A stretch of 64,000 bases of DNA. It comes from Atrichornis clamosus. Taxonomy: Eukaryota > Chordata > Aves > Passeriformes > Menuridae. The translations under genes and the position numbers were made by a program. The notes beneath the pieces are model-generated. The model was not told where the DNA came from. It searched no databases and saw only the letters and a list, made by a program, of their open reading frames with translations. The stretch covers positions 186,001 to 250,000 of the forward strand of contig WBMZ01000355.1 of assembly GCA_013400975.1 (NCBI GenBank), written 5' to 3'. This document shows, one piece after another, positions 1-13,763 of this stretch; the first letter of the stretch is position 1; each line of letters begins with the position of its first letter.

Positions 1-559
1 TTGCAATGCTCTCTCACTTTAAGAAAGCAGTGATTAAAAAAACTATGGTACAAGAAATACTCTAAGAATATTTTTGCTACACTGAAATGCACAACTCCAG
101 CACAGAAATACTCTGAAAATGTTTAATATCATGCAATACTGCTTTAAAATGTCAAGTATTTCATCATTTCTTTCCAGAAGTAGAGCATATTTTACCACTT
201 ATATGAAGTATCTTTACTACATTCTCCATAGGTTTCTTGACATAATGAAACCCATAATTTCCACATTGAAACCAAACTATTTGGCAGCAGAGATATAGAA
301 AATACTGTGGTTCTTATCTCAACAGTATGTAACAAAATCAGTGGCCAGTGAACATCATAGCTAGATTTGTGTATAAATTATCTTGTGGACACCAAATGCT
401 CTAATATGCACAAGGCCACTAACCAGACATTTTACTTACCTTTACTACACTGTACATGCTCCAGCATGTTTGCTCCACAGACAAGTTATTTTTCAGGATT
501 AAATATTTTCTGCCTCATGCCGAGTTCATCACAGAAGCCATCAGCCCAAGGGTATGCGT

Positions 560-562
<3 letters not shown>

Positions 563-611
<49 letters not shown>
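563..611. repeat. (CA)n microsatellite
   Basis: About 24 uninterrupted CA units, preceded by the alternating tract gtatgcgtgcg. The local open frames through it are repeat artefacts. Confidence 0.97.
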
Positions 612-614
<3 letters not shown>

Positions 615-1048
615 CACAGAGGCACAAGGGCAAGTAAAGGAAACCCTTCCTGCCCCAGGGAAGCCTCAGCTCCTGGCTAAGCGTGGCACCCAGCACTGCA
701 GGTCAACTGGAGAGCACCTTGCAGCCTGGGGAGGGCATCACTGCCTGCGGGGCTCGGACACACTGCAGGATGCAGGGAACGAGCATCCTGGCATTGTTAA
801 CAAGACTTAGGAGAGCTCTAGGTGAGGAATAAAAGGTGTGGAAAAAGAAGGGATAGAAGTGGTTTGGAGAGGAAGAAGCACAGGAAAACAAAGGGGAAAG
901 TGGATAAAAAGAGGCCAATCACAAGAAGACAAGGCTGGTCATTTCACTTCCCTGTCCAAGCCCTGTGCGGGCTGAGCATCTTCTGTCATGTCATCTATTA
1001 AACTTCATTTCTTCCTATTTTCTTGGGTGAGGGGGTGCTCTATTCTCC

Positions 1049-1075
1049 TGTGTGTGTGTGTGTGTGTGTGTGTGT
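1049..1075. repeat. (TG)n microsatellite
   Basis: About 13 TG units, lying 440 bases from the (CA)n tract and complementary to it in sequence. Confidence 0.95.
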
Positions 1076-4000
1076 AGGAGCTTGTGGTACCAGCAACTGG
1101 AGTGCATGAGGGTGCCTACAGCAGTGGGTGATTGCCAGCAAACATCAAGCTGTGCTGACTGTGGAGTAGGTGCAGCAGACAGAAGGCAGGGGTGTGTTTG
1201 TGTGACTGGAAGTAAGACAAGGGGAGACGCTGGCTACTGAAGGGGCAAGGGATCCATGGCAATTGCACAAGAGCCTTTAGGATCCAGGGGTTTACTAAGA
1301 CCTATTTTCGTGTATTTGTGTTTTACTGTGCAGGAGGAAGAGTAATGATCCAGGGCCAGCTACTGGATGGACTACGTGTCTCAGTTACTGGAGGAATCTG
1401 ACCCATGCTAGAGGGATCACAGTCCCACAGGGTGTGTGTGTTTGTTGGTTTGTGCAAAGGGGTCTGCACCAGCAGCTGGAGAGGGGTTGCAGCCTCAAGT
1501 GCTTGCACACCCAGGTGCCATCTTCTGGGACAGCAGGGATCTGGGGCCAGGTCTGCTGAGCTGACCAAGTGTCTAAATCCAGCTTCTGGCAGTTTTCACA
1601 CCGTACACGTGAATATATGCGCACACACGGGGGAGGTGGACATGGTGAGGCCATTGGTTGTTTGAGGTTGGTGAGGACACTGTTTGTTTGTGTGAGCAGT
1701 GATGGCTGTGCTGTTCTGCTCAGACAGGGGTTCTGTGTGTGCCTGTGCTTACGGGGAGTACAGGGCCAGCCTTTCTACTGGTTGAGCACTGTGGCATGGA
1801 GTCGCACCAGCCTTGCCTCCATCTGGCTACCAAACTTAGCAACGCCCTAACACCCTGTTTTCATTAATGCACAGGTACTGCAAACACAGCATTTTTGTGC
1901 TATTACAGACTACGACATGATGTGATGCTAAGCAGAGAAAAAACTTATTTCCGGACTAGCATTTGTTGCTATGTACCTCCTATTTTCATCAAAGCAGAAA
2001 GATGAAAAATGTCACAGGAAAAGCTATTCTCACAATCTTTTTGAATCATTCTTCACTAAGAAACAGCGGGGAAAGAACAATGGCTAGAAAAAGATCTGGA
2101 AATAAGAAACTGCTCAAAGTGTAAATGATGGTGGACTTTATACAATATTAAAGCTTAACTTTAGTAAAGCAGAGGAATGTCTACAAAATATAAATCAATT
2201 CAATCTTAGCTACAGCCAAAATCAAGTAAAATTTATTTTCCTTCAATAGATCTGCATATAAAGTTCACTGAGACATGTAATTGAAACAGGGATGCCCAGT
2301 CCTGACTGAGGACCAATCTATCTTATTGATGAGATCAGTCTCCTTAAGACATGAGAATGGCTCCTGAAGATTGATCCTTGTTTGAAAAGAAAGATGACCA
2401 CCTTTCAACAATGTTAAAATATGTGGAAAAAAGTTTCATAAACTAGAATATATTTGTGTCCTTCTACATGAAAACCAAGTGTTTGGAGAATGAAAGAAGA
2501 GTACTTCTCTGACTTATTTTCCAAACCAGCTTCAAAGTAATACACATTGGCTCTAAAAAAGAAATTAAACAGTATTGAAAGCACCAGCTGCAAGTTGCAC
2601 TTCTTCTCTAGGGGAAGACCAAGAGGTCATATGGATAGTTGCAGACTTAATTTTTAGGATAAGAAACCACTACTAAGATACCAGATATCTGCTTCTACTA
2701 AACACCGTGGTGAAATCAGAGTGATTCATCAACCCTGCACACTGGACATCCTTTGAAAAATTAGTATAGCTTGATAGTTTCAAGATAAACCCACAGTGTG
2801 TTATACTCACCTTCCCATCACCTTTGCAAAGTCTAAGTCCTGAATTTGGACATTAGACAAGATTAATTTTGTTACAACCACACTACTGCTCACTTAAAGT
2901 GTGGAAAGAATAAAAGAATCACACTTGCCAATATCCAACAAAGTGTCTCTGCCTAGCTAACATAAAACACAAATAACTTATGACTAAAAAGAATCCAAAG
3001 TTTTAATCTGTTGTCATCTTTATGCAGAAAATTTTGAAGGCACAAATCACTCGACACCTGACTGAATAAGTTAATGTAAGATACAAAAAAAATGCAGTTC
3101 AGTTGTCATTTCCTTTTACTAATAATCTCAACAAAGTGGAATTTTATCTCATGTAGGAATTTTTACTTTCTATTACCCTCAAACTAAATCAATCTTCTAT
3201 AGAAAATTATGAGGGCTGCATTTTCTAAGATCAGGAAAACAGGTATTATCTGTGGCATATTTGGGTTTTATATTCTATGCTAGGTCATCTAAACACCTAT
3301 TAAAAATGTAATTTACTATTGAGTCTGATGCACCAGATCACTGCATTAAAAGTAGCATGGGGATTTATTACGTAAAACATGGATTAGAAATGACTCATAT
3401 TCCCAAACAGTCTACACTGACTACTTGCAATAGCAGGGACTTCAGGATATTTGCTGAAACTGTGCTGAAGTTGTGTTAGTGTTACAGCATGGATCAGTAT
3501 GGATCAGCTAATCCCTGGCTAATGAGGGAAAATGAGAGAGCATTTAAATGGCTAATTCTGCAATTTTATTAAAAGAGAATAATGTTGTTGAGATTTTTTT
3601 ATATTGCTGTAGAGAATGAGTAAGAACACACTCTAGCTAGTCTAAAATTTTTAAACAGTTACCATAAATAATATGAAAAAATGTTCCTATAAAAAAAAGT
3701 GGCTAATGTTAAGAGCAAGACATAAAAGATGATATGAGAAGGATATCTTTTCTATCCAATGTTATTACTGATTTTACATTATGTACTGCCAGGATAACAA
3801 CCTCACTTTGGCTCAACTTTAAGAGGTAGTTTGCAAAGTAAAATATCAAAAAATTCTAGGCATAAAAAAGTAAATCTTCTTAAAATTACAAAGAAGAGTT
3901 CTCGTAAAATAAATTTCAGACATACCTCATCTTAAATGAAACACCTTTGTAATCAAGCCATCCCATGTTCAATAAGACATGAAAGCAATACTTTTCCACT

Positions 4001-4445
4001 TTTCATCAAAATAAGCTTTCTCTTCAATAGTGAGCGGTTATTTTCTCTTTACTTCTTAGATTATCCAAGGTCAAAGGAACACATCTATCTCTGATAGCAA
4101 TTACTCTGAAATCCTCCAAAATAAAGTCTTATGGAATGGGAAAGCTTTCTTCCTTTTGTATAATTAATACTATTAAGATGATGACATCTGTGCTATCTCT
4201 TCTTTCATTTTGACAACAGCTTTCAGTTAAGTTCTACACCTTTCTAATACAGTGAAATCTACATACAAGTCCCATTGTCTTGAATCACAAAAAAATAAGT
4301 CTGTAGAGAAGCAGTTATTCACTTTTACCCTTTATGTTGTTTCCCAATTCAGTTCACAACTGTGAGTTCACTACAAAGTAATTCAAAATAAAGCAATTCC
4401 TATGAAAAAATAATCTTGTTTACTTGAAGAGCTTTATCATCTTAT

Positions 4446-4520
4446 CAGAATCACAGATTGGCTTGGGTTGGAAAGGACTTTAAAGATCATAGTTCCAATA
4501 TCCCTTCCACGGGTCTTAAT
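4446..4520 (-). mobile_element. CR1 LINE 3' tail
   Basis: The plus strand reads agaatcacagattggcttgg, then gttggaaaggact, then tttaaagatcat: the reverse complement of the conserved avian CR1 3' end. Only about 75 bases are recognisable. Confidence 0.75.
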
Positions 4521-6688
4521 TATACATACTCTAATCAAGTGTTCTATGCAAAAGGCAATGGGCTTGATGACTTCAACCTACCAACCCAACTGATTTTAGC
4601 CTACTGCTACAATATCCAGCCAGTTGAACTGTAAGTCTGTAGTGTAATACATAAAAATTAATACAAAAGAAAAAGCCAATTCAAGGCTAGCAAGAGAAGG
4701 ACAAAATTGAATTCAAACTATATTTAATTTAGGCCAGTTAAGACCGCGTAATTCTAGGCTGACTCAGATCTCCAAGTGCTTCAAACAACTATAACAGACA
4801 CGAACTGCATTCTGCAGCATGTGCCAAAATCATGGACAAATTAAAAATGAAGTATAGCTGGGTGTAGAGGAGCGGTATGTACACACACACCCACGTCCTT
4901 ATGTATATAGTATATATGATTTTCCTCAGAGTGATAAAAATACCTGATAGAGCAATGCCTGGCTGGCTTCCCTGCAGTAGAAGCAACAAGGAGAAGAGTG
5001 GCCCAACAAGAAAAGATTTTTCAAAAGCAAAGCACAGTGTCTCTTTCAAGGGGTGTATTACATTGTCACCCAAAGGACTGACTTGCCTGACAGTGGGTAT
5101 CCAAAAACCTGTTGGCAAGTGTAGCTTTTTGTCAAAATGTCTGCTTCACAGACTTCAGAGTGTTAAGGAAGACTGATAAATGCACCCCCACGACCTGGAC
5201 TGAAATGCTAAAGTATTTGCTCTCTGAGTACTCCAAATCCAAAAGCACGAAGCATTCTCTAGGCTGTGTCCACCAGAAGCAGAGGGACACCAATGAGTGT
5301 TTGACATGCTCTCTACAGTTCAATAAGCACCTCTCTCCCAGTCTGCTAATTGCAACGTTTCAAACATCTATAGAAAGAACTTCTTGATTGAACCTAAAGT
5401 CCAACATTATTCACAGGCAATTGAAAATTGAAAGTATTATAATTTTGCAGACTAGAAGTGTGAAGGAATAATTAGATACATGACCAAGGGATGCTTTTAG
5501 TTGTTGGATTGACAGGATGTTGATATTTCTACCTACATCCAGACACAATGAAGGCTTTCTGATTTTTTTATGTAGTATGATATCTCGTACTCAAATATGC
5601 AGAGTAGTGCTCCTTCCTGAAGAAAAGAAAAAGAAGTCCCCTAAAGAATGAAGTTACTTTAAAGAGTTTCTTTTTCCCTTAGCTAAAAATTATGTCTTTG
5701 ATGAGGCTTAAATATTAAAAATTGCATCCAGAATTTAAAAGTGAAACACATTAAGAACAGTCACATTTTTACTTCAGAATCACTTTGGCCCTTTTCTAAA
5801 AGATATTTCTTTCTAAGACAGTATATTTTAAAAGAAAAGGTTTGAAATAAATTGATTTTCAGGTAGAAAAACAATAGATACGAAATAGAGGCAAAATAAA
5901 TCACAAGATCCATTTTGTACTTTTGCTTTAGGTTTTCAACAAAAGCAGCATTTTTTTTCTGCTATCATATTAAAATCCATTTAGAGCATGAGACAGCAGA
6001 ATGAACTCTTCTATTTTTGCAGGTTTAGAGGGAGTTGTTTTATGTTAGTTCATTAGTTTTGTATTATGTAGTACCTTTTTCCCATAGGATCACAAAATAT
6101 TTTATAAACATTATTTAAATCAATCCTGTCAATACTGCTATTATAAAAGAAAAACCTCTCATCCCACTGCAGAAACAATGACACGCACAATACAGCAGTG
6201 TTTGCTACAGCAAAAAACATTGCAGTGATACAATTTAAGGGTCAAAACTGAGAAGCCAAGCCAATGCAGCTTTTAAAGACTAGCACAGAGCTCTACCAAA
6301 TTTATCTTTTCCATTGTAATGCACACTAATGACAGGCTGGAAGATGAGTATAAATAATAAACAAAACTGCAGGTTAACAACCTGGAAAATGTATGTATAT
6401 GTCATTAGACATATAAGTTGTGCAATCTGACTTTCAAGACTGTGATCAAACTAATTAAGAAAGAAGCAACAAATTTATTCCAAGAAGTCAACAGGAAAAA
6501 ATATATTTGTTACCTGTATGATGATGATATTTTTATGTATTTCAATATAATATTATTAAAAAACCCCAAAACAACTCCATGAGCTTCCTACTTTCGTAAA
6601 AATTCAGATCCTACCCTTTCAGACCAGAATTTCTTTTTACTCTTCTATTACCACTGTCTTCAAAAATGTACTCATCCGCCATAGTCAT

Positions 6689-7240
6689 GGTCGTAGTTTA
6701 ACCCAAGACAGCATCCAAGCCTTTGCTCACTGCCCCACCAGCAGGACCAGGGAGAGAGTTGGAAGGGGGTTGAGATAAAGATAGTTTAATAGAGAAAGCA
6801 AAACCCACAAGTAAAGTGAAACAAGGAATTCACTGCTTCCCATGGTTGGGCAGGTGTTCAGCCATGTCCAGGAGAGCAGGACCCCATCACGTGTAACAGT
6901 TACTTGGGAAGACAAACGCCGTCATTCCAGATGTCCCCCTGCTTTCTCCTTCTTCCCCCACATTATACACTGACCATGGTGCCATATGGTCTAGAAGATC
7001 CCTTTGGTCAGTTGGGGTCACCTGTCCTGGCTCTGTCTCCTCCCAACCTCCCACGCACCCCCAGTCTCCTCACCAGTGTGACAGCACGAAAAGCAGAAAA
7101 GGCCTTGGCTGTGTGCAAGTCCAGCTCAGCAATAACAAAAACATCTCTGCATTATCAACCCTGTGTTCAGCACAAATCCAAAACAGTCTTATACCGGCCA
7201 TGTGAAGAAAGTTAACTCTACTCCAACCAAACCCAGGACA
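6689..7240 (-). mobile_element. Solo LTR of an avian endogenous retrovirus, with 5-bp target duplication
   Basis: The minus strand begins tgtcctgggtttgg and ends near ggttaaactacgacc, giving a 552-base LTR of a family common in bird genomes. The 5-bp direct repeat gtcat flanks it (6684-6688 and 7241-7245), which fits an ERVL/class III-type insertion. No internal retroviral genes lie next to it, so it is a solo LTR left by recombination. Within it, on the minus strand, are the conserved tcttcccaagtaactg block and a late ctattaaact segment. It can in principle supply promoter or polyadenylation signals; it is in the same orientation as DLG2. Confidence 0.85.
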
Positions 7241-7639
7241 GTCATATATGACATTTAATATTCATTATGCAATGTCACAAGGCATGCTTTATTGTAGAAA
7301 CATATAAGGCCACCTCCCCCCTTCAATGTACTTATCTCAGTCTAGAATGCACCTACATTTGTATTATCCAATAAAAGCTTTTAGAGCACTTATTGTCTCT
7401 CAGAAATTTGTAAATTTTCCCCATTCTTTTTACAGTCAGATGTGGCAATGTGCTCCCCTCCCCAACCTGACGTTTATATTCCATAATGGTAACCCTGCAC
7501 AAGTGATAATCATAAGTGGTGGTCAGTCATGGATGTACTTGGTCCTGATGGCTGCATCTGTCTCCAAGTAGATTTGTGGGAGACAGATAACAACACAATA
7601 GCCAAGGGCAACATCTGGGCAGCCACCTACCCAAAATGC

Positions 7640-7885
7640 TGGTCAATGTCAACTCAAGGCAAATTTGGAAGAAACTAGCATCTGTAGTCAGTATGCAAAT
7701 ATGACGAGGACTCACTCATTCCAGGAGAATGTGGACAGCCCAAGGCCTGTTGAGCTCTCCTGCATGGCAGTGGGTTGCACACCAGGATCCCCCCTTGAGC
7801 AGGAATGCTTCTCAAGGTTACTCCTCAAGGCTGAGACATTCCTTATCACATCATGATGATACTTGGTAAGTGAATTGGGAATAAG
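7640..7885 (+). mobile_element. Probable LTR remnant of a second avian family
   Basis: The segment tatgcaaatatgacgaggac followed by tcactcattccaggagaat, and an end in gatgatacttggtaagtgaa, resembles the 3' half of a second avian LTR family. The upstream part (from about 7260) includes ccaataaaagc, which could be its core promoter region, but the borders are unclear. No protein-coding retroviral sequence is seen. The family assignment is from memory of bird repeats. Confidence 0.45.
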
Positions 7886-7914
7886 CACACTGAAACTTGG
7901 CAATCTTACAGAAA

Positions 7915-8090
7915 AGATGATTAAACACTGGAATGGGCTGCCCAGGGAGGTGGTTGAGTCACCGTCCCTGGAGGTGTTTAAGAAAAGACTGGATGTGGCA
8001 CTTAGTGCCATGGTCTAATTGACATCGTGGTTCAAGCAAAGCTTGGACTCCATGATCTCAGAGGTCTTTTCCAGCCTAATTGATTCTGTA
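7915..8090 (+). mobile_element. CR1 LINE 3' fragment
   Basis: The stretch starts aacactggaatgggctgccc, contains the ccctggaggtgttta block, and ends in ccagcctaattgattctgta. This is the forward CR1 3' end. It follows the LTR remnant directly, and the order suggests insertion into or beside it. Confidence 0.85.
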
Positions 8091-11000
8091 ATTGTCTCCT
8101 TTAGACGTAAACCACTGGCCAAGTCTGAGACTAAGTCTGGATCCAGCCACACCTGAAGCCCCCTCTGAGAAGTTCGGAACACATTTTCTGAACCTCATGA
8201 CTCAGTTGAGGGTCTCCCCTGAAAATTCTGACCTTGATGCAGTAAATACTCGAGTATACCTTGTCATTAATTCTTGTTAAACCACTGCCACATTTACCAT
8301 TGAACTACATTAAATCACTCTCTTATATTAATAGAATAAAATTTCTTCTCACTTGAGGATGAAGTGCATGATCCATCCACAACATCAGAATAGGAAGACT
8401 TTTTCTTTACAGCATTTGTTTAAACTTTTATGTACCTCCTTCTAATGTGCGAAATTCAGGTTTGGCATTGGCTGAGAAGAAAGCTGAAAACTTTCCTAAA
8501 CTCCCCCTTTTTGGCATCATCGTGGCCCCCACACTTCCCTGAGCAGCTGCACAGCCGTCTGTGTGGCCACACTCAGGCACATGTAAAGCAATCCAAAGAT
8601 TTTATTACAGCTCACTAAAACATAACCTACATAGTTTGAAAATTACTTCTTCAGGAAGCAACTTGAGTGTGTCTTCACAGAACTCAGCATAGGCAGCACA
8701 GCTAGCAAAGCAAACCAATAATAAAACAATAACTCAAAATAGTAATAATAATAAAATAAGAATAATTTGAAAGAACAATGTGAGACTGAAGAAATATGAG
8801 GAATTCATTGTGACTGAAAGGGGAATGAAGTACATATTCCTTAGATCTTACCGCTGTGACAAGACGGGTGAGGAAGGGAACAACCATGGTACCTGAGTGA
8901 ACTTATGTTAATTTTTTTGTTAAGATGAAAAGAAAATAAAATTTCATCATAAAATAAACAGAAAGGTTCCTTTCAATTTCTGAAAGTGAGGAAGCAAAGC
9001 CAGCCTTATAGCTACTTTTAACTAAATTATGCAGTTTTTTGGAGATTAAAAAGAAAGAAATAAGGCTTATTCTGTGCAACAGAAAATGAGATGATTCATA
9101 TGTTATTAAATTAATGCTTCTCATTATACAAAGAGATCTAAAATTTACAGCCAAAGAATAGAGAACAAACAAACTCCCACAAATGTTTAATTGTGCTTAA
9201 AATGCCACAGAATAATTCGTTTTGTACCATCGAAGCTTCCTATCAAATTTATTCCCACGTCCAAAGCTTAGCGAGCCAAAGTTTTCAAACCACTGAACCT
9301 AGAAAAAAACTTAATTAACTGTTTCTTCTGTTATTTGCTGCAGGCCCAAATTATAAGGAATAACACACACTATAATAGAATAAGGCCTTTTCTTTTATCT
9401 CGTTTAAGAAAAGCATACTGATGAAAACCAGTCCCTCACAGGATGATTGCTTTTTTCCAAACTATTGAGTTGAAAGGTTTCAAAAATGTCAACAGTACCA
9501 AAATATTTAATTACGTAATTTTAAATCATTAGAGTGCTAATGAGACAAATCACTCAGTTTGCCAGTTGTATACCAACTGTAAAAAGAAAATTTCTCTTCT
9601 GTGGACCAGTGGAAACATGACATTTGAACATGCTTTTTGAATGCTGACCATTACTACAAGGGGCCTCACTCAAAAAAAACCTCTGGAACTTTTGGAGGAA
9701 GATAGCAGAGAGGATGGCAGAACTGTTAATGAAATGGAAAAGCATTGAGGGTACATTGCATAAAATGAAATAATGACACAGGTTTCTCATGCTGCTGTCT
9801 AATGAAATCATGAGAAGTCTCCATCAGGCATGCAACAACACTAAAAATAGCCTGATTTTATTTATGAATCTAGCAGGCTATCAGATGTGGCTAGTAATGA
9901 CAGAAAAAAAAATCATTTTGATTCACCAAAATTTGAAAATCCATGCTTATTCCAGTGCTTAAATTTGGAAATAACTTCTACATGGCATAAAATGGGTTAT
10001 GGCAAATACAATGAAAATTACAGTTATTTCAGAAAAAAAAATAATAAAAGAAAAATTATATGTTAATTATTTTAAGCAGTATTTTTTTTGCAAATATATG
10101 AGTGGACAGCATTAACAAGTTGCCATGAAAAGCATCTTAGAAAATCACAACAGAAATGAAAAACTAATATGTCAAAATTTTCTTGAGACATATTAGTTTC
10201 TGATATTCCCTTGTCTTTTAATTTTATTCAACAAGTTGCTTTGGAAATGGTACTCAGATTTGTGGAAGGCACATTCAATAAAAGAATTAAAGGACAACCA
10301 TTTAAGACTAGAGAAAGTATGAAAGAAAAGAAGTGAACATTGGAAATATGACCCAATTAGTAAGATCTAGAAAATTCTTCTGGTTCTTCCCATCCAGGTA
10401 ACTGGATGCCTTCCTGGACTCCAAGTATATTTTGACAATAGGAGCTGAATATCAGGGATGAATAGCAAGGATCTAAGGTTACTATAGTCCTAAGGAACAG
10501 CACTTCTGGGTGTTTCAGACACTTTACAGTTCTGAGACAAGCTCAGCAACTCTCTGCCCACTTACACCAAGGCTCCTTTTAGCTTTGGATAGAGAATAAA
10601 ACCATTTAACTTGGATTCTCTGATCCATAAAATTAGTCCTCATACTGTTAGATGTTTATTTTATGGCAACTGTAAACCAGTAGTACCTTTCAGAAGCACT
10701 AATACCTAGATAGTAAACTCTAAGGATACCTAAACATTCACTGAAGATGTTCCTAGGCACTTACCATCTTCCTTCAGGCATGTCTGGAAGTCCTGACAGT
10801 GCTGAAAATGCAGCTGCCTGACACATGCTCAAGTTTCAAAATCATAATTAAATCTAGCTTTCTGTTATCTCTGTGAACTGACCTCATCCAGAAAAAATAT
10901 TTTAGGGCATATCTGCTAAATTATATTTCCTGTAAAATAAATGATACGATGATGGCTGCACTATCATAAACTTAACTCATCCAGTTTGGAAGATCTGTGT

Positions 11001-11092
11001 CTATATTTCCAAATATTTAAGAGAGCGACAAAATGCTGCTAACATCCTATGATGTTACAGGCTGTATTACAGGACCCACACAATATTATAGG

Positions 11093-11670
11093 CTGTACAG
11101 GGTTTTGCTGGAATGGAGTTTATTCTGCATAGTAGCCTATGTGGGGCTGTAATTCAACATGTGGCTTAAACAAAGTTGATTACACACCAGTGTTTTGGCT
11201 ATTGCTGAATGGAGCTTGCACAGCATCAAGGCTTTTCTCCTCCCCATCTTGCCCTTCCTGTCCCAATAGCAAGTTGGCTGGGGGTGGGTAAAGGGCTTGG
11301 AGGGGACTCAGCCAGGACAGCTGATCCCAAATTACCAAAGGAAAATTCCATATTATATGGTGATGTGCAATAAAAGCTCAGGGAAAGGAGGAGCAAGGGG
11401 CAAAATTCATGGTTATTATATTTGTCTTCCCAAGTAACTGCTACACATGATGGAGCCTTGCTTTCCAGGAAAGGGCTAAACACCTGCCCGCTGATGGGAA
11501 GCAGTGAATTAATTTCTTATTTTCCTTTACCTGTACATCTAGCATTTGCTTTCCCTATTTAATTCTCATTACCTTAATATACAAGTCTGCTTGTATATCT
11601 CCTATTTTCTTCCTGACCCAGAGCAGAGAGGAGTGAGAAAAACGTTTGGCTGTTGGGCAGAGTCAATCTA
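11093..11670 (+). mobile_element. Diverged LTR, same family as the copy at 6689-7240
   Basis: Family landmarks appear in order on the plus strand: ttttgctggaatggag, gtgttttggctattgctgaa, gctgatcccaaattacc, gtcttcccaagtaactgct and cacctgcccgctgatgggaa. The terminal part is decayed and I could not find a target duplication. It is opposite in orientation to DLG2. The open frames over it are chance frames. Confidence 0.75.
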
Positions 11671-13504
11671 CCACATGCTGTCACTAAACCTGCATTGGGA
11701 AGGTTCCCTGGGCCAGGAGGGGATGCACACACAAGCAAACATGGATCTGGCCCAGTGACTACAGCATCTTCCTAGCAGAGGAAACATCATAAAATGAAAC
11801 CAAACTAAATTAAACTGAATTACTCTTGAGAACAAGGAGGAAAGTCTCCCAGCCCACTCCCTCAAATATTAGTTTGAAGGAAGAGGTCATTTGTTCATAG
11901 TTTGGTTTTGTATCTCATTTTAGAGAATGTTCAAGCATTCAAATCCTGATCAGAAGGAAATGCCTACTTGTAAAGCAGAGACCCCAAGGCCTGTGGGGCA
12001 CCATGGTGACCTGAGCTCAGCAGATACACTTCACCTTGACCTTTCTTAGAGGCTACTGTGAATAAGTCCCTCTGTGGGAGCGCAGCTGTGTCCCGTATCT
12101 AAGAGAAGCAACTCTTCCCAGGCACCGGGTAAGAGCAAGGTGACTAATTCAGAGTTATCTACTTCTACAATAAGCACCTTCTGTTTATTTATCCAGTTTA
12201 CATCATGTGTTGGAGACTGACACAGCCCACAGGCACTTCCCAGACTACTGTCAATATTTCTCTGGAATGTGTTTGGTCATTTGTTCTTTATTATTTAAGA
12301 GAAAGGAACACTAGTATAAAAGTGATATAAAAGTGTGTAAGTATTGATAGACTGTGTTAGGGGAATAAATCATATTGACTGAGCATCTTGTCACTAGTGT
12401 AATTGCGTCTGTACTTAGGAATTCTAACACCATAGCTGCAGAGGGTTCTGGGCACAGGTCCAGTGCTGAAAATGAGAACTGGGGCTCACAGTGTCCCTTT
12501 TGGAAGAACTAGAGAACACCAAGTGTAAAATGTCTCATCAAAATACAGGAGAAAAGCCAGACAGACCTATTGAAAGTGAGACCATAGCAGATGGTTCTGA
12601 TGTTAGGATGGAAGACTGAGACAGAAATGATAGGAAACCTTTTAAAAAAGCTGAATGCAAATGAAAGGAGAAATTCTATTAAACTTTTTCACCCTTCCCA
12701 ATAGCCCATATTCCCATCAAGGGATTTAATGCTCTCCTGCTTTACAGCACTGTCATTCTTCTAAATTGCTCTTGGCTGTGATCTTTACCTGCGTTCTGCA
12801 CCATAATTTGTAAGATTTAGGAACCGTCAGTAACAAACAAACTGGCCAGGACAACCCCTATTAAACTTCCTCATCAATAGTCTTCTGAAAGACAGAACCC
12901 AGCAACATGATTGGTGTAGGCAGATAAATAATTAGGCTTGTACATTGGTATCATAAGAAACAGATGTGGACAAAACACAGCAGATGAGAGACATTAATTA
13001 GGGGCTCTGAAAAGATAACTAAGATGATGCAAGAAGAAAGATTAGATATTGGCTGGCTAGCTTTGTGCTACTTGCTTTTATTTCCTCCAATCATTTAAGC
13101 CTGTTACTCTCTTTGTGATGTGTTTGCTCTGTCTTTTTCTGTGTCCTTTAACTATAATTGATTTTATAGTCTAAATGACAATAATATTAAATGCTTGTAG
13201 AAAACCAGAATTTTAAAAATTAAGAAAACCCACACATTTATTTTAGGATAATCTTTTTCCTATAAGTCATTAAAAATAAAAGACATTAATAAGAAAATAT
13301 TAAGTCAATTAGTTTGATCTGTTATTTACTGTGAGAAATTTTCATCTACAAAAGAAGTACAGACAGACAAATGAAGCAATATTGCAGCATTTTAATATTA
13401 CACTGTGCTTCTAGGTCTCTTCCTATTAAGCTAGCAGGGTGCACACTGCTCTAGAAGGAAATAGTCATGTCACTGGTAAGGAAGATAGCCTTAATGAAAT
13501 CACC

Positions 13505-13521
13505 TTTTTTTTTTTTTTTTC
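13505..13521. repeat. Poly(T) run
   Basis: An uninterrupted T run about 250 bases from the 54-base DLG2 exon, on the donor side. There is no sign that it is part of a retrocopy. Confidence 0.9.
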
Positions 13522-13763
13522 TCCAAAGAAAGGCTAGTTTTAGTGAGTATAAACTACAAATTATGTGTATATAATATGCTATGATTCACCTGAGTGCAAT
13601 TATCACTCCTAAATTCTTTTCCTAGAAAAGAATGAACTGTGTAACTGTAAAAGGCAGGGTTAATTGTAAGATTTGTTTATAATTTCTATGAAATACTGAA
13701 CAGAATTTCTGTGTGAAAATAAACACACTCTACATACTTACAAAAAAACCTCTTTATACTTAC

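Larger units (their letters stand above)
1..13763 (-). other. DLG2: DLG2 intron downstream of the 54-base exon (incomplete)
   Basis: This sequence follows the gtaagt donor at 13763 and runs off the window. I looked for the PDZ1 exon and for the alternative first exon that begins MQRPSV in mammals, and saw neither. It contains two dinucleotide repeats near the left end, a CR1 tail at 4.4 kb, an LTR with target duplication at 6.7-7.2 kb, an LTR/CR1 composite at 7.6-8.1 kb and an old LTR at 11.1-11.7 kb. The stretches 1080-4440, 4530-6680, 8100-11090 and 11680-13760 hold no feature I can support. Confidence 0.75.

Noticed and set aside
367..810. Open frames running through the (CA)n tract
   Set aside because: They consist largely of His-Thr repeats from CA units, with no domain and no splice context.
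11226..11483. Minus-strand 85-codon frame
   Set aside because: It lies antisense inside the LTR at 11.1-11.7 kb.
1..13763. Search for the DLG2 PDZ1 exon and the MQRPSV-type first exon
   Set aside because: No matching peptide or splice context was seen; they are probably further downstream, outside the window.
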